Of a stretch of DNA of 64,000 nt, positions 58,247 to 64,000 are shown piece by piece. Origin of the DNA: Luteibacter rhizovicinus. GTDB taxonomy: Bacteria; Pseudomonadota; Gammaproteobacteria; Xanthomonadales; Rhodanobacteraceae. The notes below the pieces were generated by a model. It was not told the origin of the DNA. It ran no database searches and saw nothing but the letters and a program-made list of their open reading frames with translations. Numbering within the stretch: position 1 is the first letter of the stretch; the number at the start of each line of letters is the position of its first letter. The DNA lies in contig NZ_SMCS01000001.1 in assembly GCF_004342265.1 (NCBI RefSeq), forward strand, positions 620,001-684,000. The letters are read 5' to 3'. The position numbers were made by a program, and so were the translations under genes.

Positions 58247-59598
58247 GGCGTGAGCTCGGATACGGTGACGCGCAGCTTGCCGCTGGGCGTCAGTGGGATA
58301 TCGCTCGGGAAGTGGCAATGCAGTTCTACGCTGCTTCCCAGCACTTTGTCGACTTCCCGACGGATATACGCGAGCGAGGCATCGTCGAAGGCCGGCCCAC
58401 GCACGATCGCCAGGTCGAGCCGGTCGAGGCGTCGCTGCACCAGCTGGAACCGTTCCACACCCGGCACGTCCTTCAGCATGTGCGGAAAGAACTCGCCCGG
58501 GAGCACATGGCCGGCAGGCGTGCGGATAGCGTCCAGCACGCGACCGTCGACATGCGCCAGCATCGGCAGTCCGCGTCCGCATTCGCAGTAGTGGGGGGAG
58601 GCGGTCGCCATATCGCCGTTCGCGTAACGGAGCAAGGGCATGCCGTAGTTGAACAGGTCGGTGATGACGACGTTGCCGCTCTGGCCGACCGGCGCCGGCC
58701 CGTTCGACGCCGCCAGCTCGACGACGAGATGGTCGGTGTTCACGTGCAGGCCCCGGTGGTGGTCGCATTCCGCGGCGATCAGCATGAATTCGCGGCAGCC
58801 GTAGGTGTTGAAGGCCGGGCAGCCGAAGGCTTCCTCGATGATTTTCCGCTGGAAGTCGTGCATGGCTTCCGCCGCACCGATGACGCCCTCGGGCTGCCAG
58901 GTTCGCCGGCCCGTGGCGAGTATCCATTGCGCCAGCCGCACCAGCGGACCGACGTAGCCGACGACGATCTTTGGACGGTAGCGGTCGATCTGATCCGCGA
59001 ATCCGGACATATTCGATTCGGACATATAGAACGTATTGAGCATGCGCCGCGAAAACGCGGCGTTGTACAGGCGATCCTTCATGCGATGCGCGCGCGTCGG
59101 CTCGCCGACCGCGCCGCCCCACAGGAACAGGGTGCGCCGGCCTATGCGTGCGCCGGCCCATTCGTAGCCGCGCCACATCACCGCCACGCGGCGGTCGTTG
59201 CTTTCGCGCGTATAGCCGAAACGCATCGGTTCGCCGGTCGAACCGCCGGTCGCTTTATACAGAAGACGGTCGCGCCACGACTCGGCTTTCAGGTCGTCGA
59301 AGTGTTCGCGGATATCGGCCTTGGTCAGTACCGGCAACGCCGCATAGTCGTCCAGGTTGTGGATATCGGCGACGTCGATGCCCAGTTCGCGCCAACGGCG
59401 CCGGTAGAAAGGCACCTCGCGCTCGCAATGTTCCAGCAGACCGCGCAGGCGCTCCCATTGCAGCGATGCGATGCGCGCCGGCCCCAGCCACTGGCTGTCG
59501 GAATATTGCCGTAGATAGTCCAGCGTATGCCGGCGGCGCAGTCCCGCTTCGTAGGCCGGAAAGAGCAGGTGCCGGAACGCCGTCTCGTACGCGCTCAT
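58243..59598 (-). CDS. PaaK/CapK-like AMP-forming ligase
   Basis: 451 aa of the phenylacetate-CoA-ligase/CapK group: PVLTKADIREHFDDL (near 90), YKATGGSTGEPMRFGYT (near 114-130; adenylate-forming loop SGST/G-GSTGEP), FNTYGCREFMLIAAEC (near 272), GNVVITDLFNYGMPLLRYAN (near 317). It would adenylate a carboxylic acid or acyl group. In a polysaccharide operon with an NRPS carrier protein it may supply the acyl or aminoacyl unit, but the substrate is not readable. ATGA overlaps. Confidence 0.87.
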   Translation of the reverse strand: MSAYETAFRHLLFPAYEAGLRRRHTLDYLRQYSDSQWLGPARIASLQWERLRGLLEHCEREVPFYRRRWRELGIDVADIHNLDDYAALPVLTKADIREHFDDLKAESWRDRLLYKATGGSTGEPMRFGYTRESNDRRVAVMWRGYEWAGARIGRRTLFLWGGAVGEPTRAHRMKDRLYNAAFSRRMLNTFYMSESNMSGFADQIDRYRPKIVVGYVGPLVRLAQWILATGRRTWQPEGVIGAAEAMHDFQRKIIEEAFGCPAFNTYGCREFMLIAAECDHHRGLHVNTDHLVVELAASNGPAPVGQSGNVVITDLFNYGMPLLRYANGDMATASPHYCECGRGLPMLAHVDGRVLDAIRTPAGHVLPGEFFPHMLKDVPGVERFQLVQRRLDRLDLAIVRGPAFDDASLAYIRREVDKVLGSSVELHCHFPSDIPLTPSGKLRVTVSELTP

Positions 59599-60860
59599 CC
59601 GGCCGTCCTCAGCAGTACCGAGACCAGGACGAAGAGCGTGGCCACACCGCCCATCGCGGCGGGCACCCAACGCCAGCCTCCCCGCGACAGCTCGAACGCC
59701 GGGAGATTGGGGAAGCGTTGGCGGGCACCCGTGTAATAGCCGGCGACCATGGCCGCCAGCAGGTACAGGACGATCATGTAGCTGCGACTGAGGAAGAACG
59801 CGGCGGCGAACAGGCCGCAGAGTACGAGCAGCAGGGTCAGGGCGATCGCGCGCTCCTTGCGCCACTCTTCGGCCATGGCTTCGTCGTCGCCGAACTGGGG
59901 TTTGAAGCGCAGTACGGTCAGCATCATCCAGAAGCAGTAGCCGACGAAGGCGAGCCAGAGCATGAAACCGATGAATCCCGTTTCGGCGAGTACCAGGACG
60001 AAGGAGTTGTGCGCCGTCAGTTCGTTGTATTCGGTGAAATTGCCCGCGCCCACGCCGAACAACGGATGGGACATGAACATGTGCAGCCCCGAATACCACG
60101 CGTCGACGCGCCCCAGCGCGGACTCTTCGTCGACATCCAGTTCCTGCATGCGCGACGAAAGGATCTTCAGACAGGTCAGTCCGATGACGCCAAGCACGCC
60201 GGCCGTCACGACGCCGCGCCGATACCAGACATAGCCGCCGGCTACGACGAGTACGGCCAGCAGCGCGCCACGGGAATTGGTGAGATAGACGGCATAGAGC
60301 AGGAGCAGCGCGCCGGACAACCAAAAGAGGCGCCCCAGCATGCCGCCGCGACGGCTGAGATAGAACGCCATGGGCAAGGTTGCGGCGAACAGCAGCCCGA
60401 GGTCGTTGGGATCGTTAAAGATGCCGACGTACTGAATACGGCCGTCGTCGCCCAGCGGGACGCCGGTCCAGCCGACGCCCGCGGCGGCCTGACCGACGCC
60501 ATGCATGGCCAGCACCATCGCGCACAGGACGAAGACCGCCATGCCGATGACGACATGCCGGCGCGTGGTGCATCCCGTGGCGAAGATCCAGAACGCGATC
60601 ACGGTGGGGCCGAACTTGATCAGTTCGTCTAACGCACCGCCCGTCCAGCCGTTGGTCACCTGCGAAATCATCAGCACGACGAGGAAGACCGGCAGGATGA
60701 TGAACTGCGGCGCGGCCCAGGTGCGCTGGCCGGATGCCAGCCATGCGACGAACGCGAGCACGAGTACCGCCGGAAGCACCGGCACGCCGACCAGGCCGGG
60801 CAGATAGTCCTGCGGCCGGATGATGGTCAGTACCAGATAGGTGAGGATCAGGGGGAACAT
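59595..60860 (-). CDS. O-antigen ligase/Wzy-type polymerase (O-antigen_lig domain)
   Basis: 421-aa inner-membrane protein with about 10-12 helices. The large periplasmic loop carries the typical signature SHPLFGVGAGNFTEYNE (near 248-264) followed by TAHNSFVLVLAETGFIGFML. Either polymerises or transfers the repeat unit; as the only such gene seen, it is the best candidate for the Wzy polymerase of the Wzx/Wzy pathway. Starts 13 bases before the deacetylase stop. Confidence 0.87.
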   Translation of the reverse strand: MFPLILTYLVLTIIRPQDYLPGLVGVPVLPAVLVLAFVAWLASGQRTWAAPQFIILPVFLVVLMISQVTNGWTGGALDELIKFGPTVIAFWIFATGCTTRRHVVIGMAVFVLCAMVLAMHGVGQAAAGVGWTGVPLGDDGRIQYVGIFNDPNDLGLLFAATLPMAFYLSRRGGMLGRLFWLSGALLLLYAVYLTNSRGALLAVLVVAGGYVWYRRGVVTAGVLGVIGLTCLKILSSRMQELDVDEESALGRVDAWYSGLHMFMSHPLFGVGAGNFTEYNELTAHNSFVLVLAETGFIGFMLWLAFVGYCFWMMLTVLRFKPQFGDDEAMAEEWRKERAIALTLLLVLCGLFAAAFFLSRSYMIVLYLLAAMVAGYYTGARQRFPNLPAFELSRGGWRWVPAAMGGVATLFVLVSVLLRTAG

Positions 60861-61963
60861 GCGGCCACCGGATCCTTTCCCGTTTCGTGATGGACGGTCG
60901 GATAACTCATCAGCCGGGGCAGCGTGAGCATCGCGGCGAACCAGCCCGGTCCCATGTTCCGTTCGACCGGCAGACGGTAGAGGGCATAACGGTTCGTGGC
61001 CGGATCGGGATTCGTTCCGCAGATGTACGAGCAGCCCAGTTCGAATCCGGCTTCGCGGGTGGCGTCGATCACCTCTCCGTTGAATGCGCGGTCGCCGCCG
61101 ACCGGATAGGACATAAGGATCGCGGGATCGCCGAGTTCGCGATCGAGCGTCGCTTTCGATTCGCGGATTTCCCGCACCATATCGTCGTGCGGAAGCTTGG
61201 CGAACATGCGGTGATGCACGCCGTGCGATCCGACCTCGTAGCCCGCGGCATGCATTTCGCGAAGCTGGTCCCAGTTCATCGGCTTGCACTCGGGCGGTGC
61301 GGGCGCGTCGTCGCACGGCATGCGCCAGTCGCGTTCCAGGCGCGCGATCATGGCGGACTGTTCCAGCGCACCGATGTCTTTCATCGCCAGCAGGACGCGA
61401 CCCGCCAGTTCGCGTCGTTCGGCGCGGGCGGCGGGCATCGGCAGGTCGATGTTGAGTTCGGGCAATACGAACGAAGGTGTGCCGGTAGTCAGAATCATGT
61501 GGACCAACCAGTCGTATAGGAACGGCCGGCCGGTATCGATATGGGCGGTGGATACGAAGAACGTCGCGGGAATGCCCAGGTCGCGAAGGATCGGATAGGC
61601 GATGCGGTAGTTGTCGTCGTAGCCGTCGTCGAACGTAACCACGACGGTATCGGGCGGCAGCGTTTCGCCCGCCGCGATGGCTTCGGCGACATCGGTCAGC
61701 CGCGTCGGACGGAACCGCCTCTTGAGCAGATGCATCTGTTCGTAGAAACGTTCGGGCGACGTGCTGATCAGTTCCAGGTCGAAGTCGTAGGTCTCCGGGT
61801 CCGGGAAATCCATGATGCGGTGATAGGCCAGGATGCGCAGATCCTTGTGCCACCACGCGCGCGCGCGTTGCAGGGAATGCAGCAGGCCGCTGGAATAGCA
61901 CAGCTCGCCGAGGCGACCCCGGATACCTGAAGCGCGTCCATCGCTGGTCGACGGGTTCACCAT
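60848..61963 (-). CDS. Polysaccharide deacetylase (CE4), larger type
   Basis: 371 aa. LRILAYHRIMDFPDPETYDF (43-62), VVVTFDDGYDDNYRIAYPIL (near 107, FDDGYDD), GIPATFFVSTAHIDTGRPFL, GYEVGSHGVHHRMFAKL (near 245, metal site), MSYPVGGDRAFN (near 287). Like the XrtA-system deacetylases in general design. No signal peptide; may be peripheral. It starts 7 bases inside the upstream glycosyltransferase gene. Confidence 0.87.
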   Translation of the reverse strand: MVNPSTSDGRASGIRGRLGELCYSSGLLHSLQRARAWWHKDLRILAYHRIMDFPDPETYDFDLELISTSPERFYEQMHLLKRRFRPTRLTDVAEAIAAGETLPPDTVVVTFDDGYDDNYRIAYPILRDLGIPATFFVSTAHIDTGRPFLYDWLVHMILTTGTPSFVLPELNIDLPMPAARAERRELAGRVLLAMKDIGALEQSAMIARLERDWRMPCDDAPAPPECKPMNWDQLREMHAAGYEVGSHGVHHRMFAKLPHDDMVREIRESKATLDRELGDPAILMSYPVGGDRAFNGEVIDATREAGFELGCSYICGTNPDPATNRYALYRLPVERNMGPGWFAAMLTLPRLMSYPTVHHETGKDPVAACSP

Positions 61964-63087
61964 AAATGCAGTCCTCGGTTGCGGGCGAAGGCGAGGAGCG
62001 CCTGCGCGGCGAACAGGTTGAGGTAATAGAACGCTACGGCCAGCCGTACCGGCAGCCAGCGGGCGAGACGGGGACGCAGGCGTCCGGCGAGTACCAGGCC
62101 GGCGGCGCATACGATGCCGAAGAACATCAGTGCATAGACCGCGTGGCGCGTAGCCAGCGCGGCGCTCGACAGCGTGAGGACGACGAGCATCCACGGCGCC
62201 AGCAGACGCAGCAGCTTGTGACTGACGAAACGGAACCACAGCGGATTGCTCGCGGGCCAGATCAGCCAAGGCGCAAGCTGGACCAGCTGGTAGTTACCCG
62301 CCAGCGTCCGGATCTTCCGTTTGCGTTCGGCGTCGGGATGCTGCGAAGGCTTGTCCCATGCGAGCGCGCGCGGCTCGAAAATCACGCGTTGCCCGGCGGC
62401 CGCCACACGCATGGGAACGAGTACGTCGTCGAGTACCGTGCCCGCGGGCAGCGGGCTGTAAAGCTCGCGCCGCATCGCATACAGCGCACCGCTGACACCC
62501 ACGGTGGACCCGGATTGGCTTTCCGCCTGCCGGATGATTTTTTCGTAGCGCCAGTATGCATCGACACCCTGCGCGAATCCGGTCAGCACGTTTTCCATAT
62601 GCAGCTCGCCGCTGACGGCACCGACCGTGGGATCGGCCAGGTTCGCGACCAGTTCGCGCAGCGCGCCGGGCGACAGCTTCTGGCGAAGGTCGGTGAAGAG
62701 CAGCACGTCGCCATGCGCGATCGCCACGGCGTCGTTGAGACAGGCGGCCTTACCGCGACGTGCGGGGTTGTCCAGTACGCGCACACGGAGGTCGCCGCAG
62801 GTACGCGCAAGCGCGGCGGTCGCATCGCGGCAGCCGTCGCACGAAATGACGATGTCGATCAGTTCGGCGGGATAGTCGAGCGCGCGCAGATTGGAGAGCT
62901 TCGCGCGTATCTGGCGCCCGCCGTCGTGGACGGCGATGACGACGGTCACGCTCGGCGTAATCGGTGCGCGCCGCACGGGCCGGGGCGATACCTTCGCCAG
63001 CGCCCACATCATCGCGGGATACCCTACGAAAACGTGGACGAGCAACGCCACGCAGCCCCAGCATGCCATGTGGGCCAGGAATGTCAT
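61957..63087 (-). CDS. Membrane glycosyltransferase family 2
   Basis: 376 aa. N-terminal helix, GT-A domain with SVTVVIAVHDGGRQIRAKLS (46-65), IDIVISCDGCRDATAA (near 77), RRGKAACLNDAVAIAHGDVLL (DxD-like region FTDLRQKL) and LDDVLVPMRV (near 219, ED-x-x-L region), then three to four C-terminal helices (LLRLLAPWMLVVLTLSSAAL; VRLAVAFYYLNLFAAQALLA). NodC/BcsA-like topology suggests it starts or extends the repeat unit at the membrane. A GGGGGG-rich ribosome site precedes it. Confidence 0.88.
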   Translation of the reverse strand: MTFLAHMACWGCVALLVHVFVGYPAMMWALAKVSPRPVRRAPITPSVTVVIAVHDGGRQIRAKLSNLRALDYPAELIDIVISCDGCRDATAALARTCGDLRVRVLDNPARRGKAACLNDAVAIAHGDVLLFTDLRQKLSPGALRELVANLADPTVGAVSGELHMENVLTGFAQGVDAYWRYEKIIRQAESQSGSTVGVSGALYAMRRELYSPLPAGTVLDDVLVPMRVAAAGQRVIFEPRALAWDKPSQHPDAERKRKIRTLAGNYQLVQLAPWLIWPASNPLWFRFVSHKLLRLLAPWMLVVLTLSSAALATRHAVYALMFFGIVCAAGLVLAGRLRPRLARWLPVRLAVAFYYLNLFAAQALLAFARNRGLHLW

Positions 63088-63118
63088 TCGGTTCCCCCCG
63101 GACCGATACGGTTCATGT

Positions 63119-64000
63119 CTATCGCCACCCGAAGAGTTTGCGCAAACCCGACTTCGGCTTGCGTGCCACTTGTTCGTCCGCTTTCGCCAGCTCCGCGGCG
63201 AGCGTTCCGAGCGTGCCGTTGGCTATGTCCAGCAGATTCAGCTGCACGCCGGTGGCCTGGCGGACGCGTCCGGCCATATCCACCGCCATCAGCGAATGAC
63301 CGCCCAGGTCGAAGAAGTTGTCGCCGGGATGGACGTCGCAGACGTCGAGCAGTTCTTCCCAAAGCTTCGCGAGCAGGGCTTCCGAGGGTGTGCGCGCGGC
63401 ACTGCGTGCCGTGGTCGCCATCGCCAGGTCGGCCACGGGTGTCCGGATTTCCATGGGGCGCATGACGCCATCGGCCAGTTCGCGCAGCGAGGCGACGCTC
63501 TGGGCCGGATCGCGTCCGACGCTGGCCAGCATCGACAGGTAACGGTCGCGCATCGCCGCCGCGGTTTCGGCGCGGAGAATATCGGCGTTATAGGTGACGC
63601 CACCGACCATACCCCGGGTGTTTTCGAGGAACCACAGTCCGAGATCTTCGGTGGCGCCGCTTTGGAACAGCAGGATCTGTTCGTGGTTCAGACCGCCCCA
63701 GTCGACGATGCGCTGGCGTGCGTCCTGGAATGAGAACAGCGCCTGGTACAACACCGTACCGCTGCCGTGGTGCACTTTCAGTTCGCGTTGCAGGTACTCC
63801 ATCGGCACGTCCGGATGACCGAAGCCTTCGAGCGCGGTCCGTTTCACGTAATGGACGAAGTCGACGAACGACATGTCCGGGTCGACGGTCACATGCAGCG
63901 GCAGGAGATTATTGAAATAGCCCATGACCGATTCGACTTCGGTCTGGTTGCGGCCGCGCACGGGCGTACCGATCACCAGATCGTCCTGCCGCGCCACGCC
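63119..64000 (-). CDS. NRPS condensation (C-terminal part) plus carrier domain; 5' end outside window
   Basis: At least 293 residues, open to the right edge. First about 180 visible residues are the C-terminal half of a condensation domain (DLVIGTPVRGRNQTEVESVM; YFNNLLPLHVTVD; SFQDARQ). A peptidyl-carrier domain follows directly (DNFFDLGGHSLMAVDMAGRV, phosphopantetheine Ser in GGHSL), then a basic tail and the stop. There is no adenylation domain between C and T. In the same operon as the PaaK-like ligase and FemAB-type enzyme, it could add an amino acid or acyl group to the polymer. Upstream domains are unseen. Confidence 0.85.
   Translation of the reverse strand, partial: GVARQDDLVIGTPVRGRNQTEVESVMGYFNNLLPLHVTVDPDMSFVDFVHYVKRTALEGFGHPDVPMEYLQRELKVHHGSGTVLYQALFSFQDARQRIVDWGGLNHEQILLFQSGATEDLGLWFLENTRGMVGGVTYNADILRAETAAAMRDRYLSMLASVGRDPAQSVASLRELADGVMRPMEIRTPVADLAMATTARSAARTPSEALLAKLWEELLDVCDVHPGDNFFDLGGHSLMAVDMAGRVRQATGVQLNLLDIANGTLGTLAAELAKADEQVARKPKSGLRKLFGWR

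Overview
The window is high-GC chromosomal DNA from a gammaproteobacterium. Gene content and protein sequences fit the Xanthomonadales, family Rhodanobacteraceae (Luteibacter, Dyella, Rhodanobacter and relatives). Clues are the long NAD ligase, an NfeR-like PadR gene followed by a ferric reductase, class I fumarase, msbA-lpxK, and many short palindromic intergenic repeats. The genus is inferred from memory, not tested. No tRNA, rRNA, CRISPR array, prophage or transposase gene was found.

Region 1 (1-28126) is mostly housekeeping. It holds the end of msbA, then lpxK (lipid A export and synthesis), a glycine-zipper envelope protein, phrB photolyase, a Kef-type antiporter, a DHA2 drug exporter, ligA, epmA (EF-P lysylation), an MHS-type symporter, a DUF2461 protein, sbcB, orn, folP, glmM, an isopenicillin-N-synthase-like oxygenase, an EamA permease, an AsmA protein, the ferric reductase with its PadR regulator and palindromic operator, a DipZ-like thioredoxin, fumA, an SDR and a FrnE-type DsbA protein. 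A 760-base gene-poor gap (2353-3112) has two inverted repeats and several terminators.

Region 2 (28127-29485) is a repeat-rich island. Two mirrored blocks of palindromic repeats flank one 90-aa gene that has a long structured leader. One block carries what looks like a 102-bp MITE/REPIN-type insertion with 23-bp inverted termini.

Region 3 (30395-41766, plus strand) is an exopolysaccharide operon. It encodes a Wza/GumB-type export lipoprotein, a Wzz/GNVR chain-length protein, a BY-kinase-like protein with a broken Walker A, an outer-membrane barrel, two small alpha/beta hydrolases of the exosortase-A-associated type, GalE, a secreted predicted carbohydrate-active protein, a Wzx-type flippase and a FemAB/BioF2-like acyltransferase. 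Most genes overlap by 1-4 bases, so translation is probably coupled. A cold-shock-domain gene converges on its end.

Region 4 (42197-51184) holds two tandem paralogous type Va autotransporters (plus) and two large proteins built of a repeated GD-x-hydrophobic module (minus) whose function I do not recognise.

Region 5 (51419-64000, minus strand) is a second polysaccharide operon whose 5' end lies beyond the window. In transcription order it has an NRPS condensation-carrier protein, a GT2, a CE4 deacetylase, a Wzy/WaaL-type ligase, a PaaK/CapK-like AMP ligase, two GT4 enzymes, a second CE4 deacetylase, a third GT4, a deacetylase-like membrane protein, a formyltransferase and a short deacetylase. 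Regions 3 and 5 together look like one polysaccharide system with peptide-like or acyl decoration. Many parts resemble exosortase-A (XrtA/EpsH) loci, but neither an exosortase nor a PEP-CTERM protein is present here.
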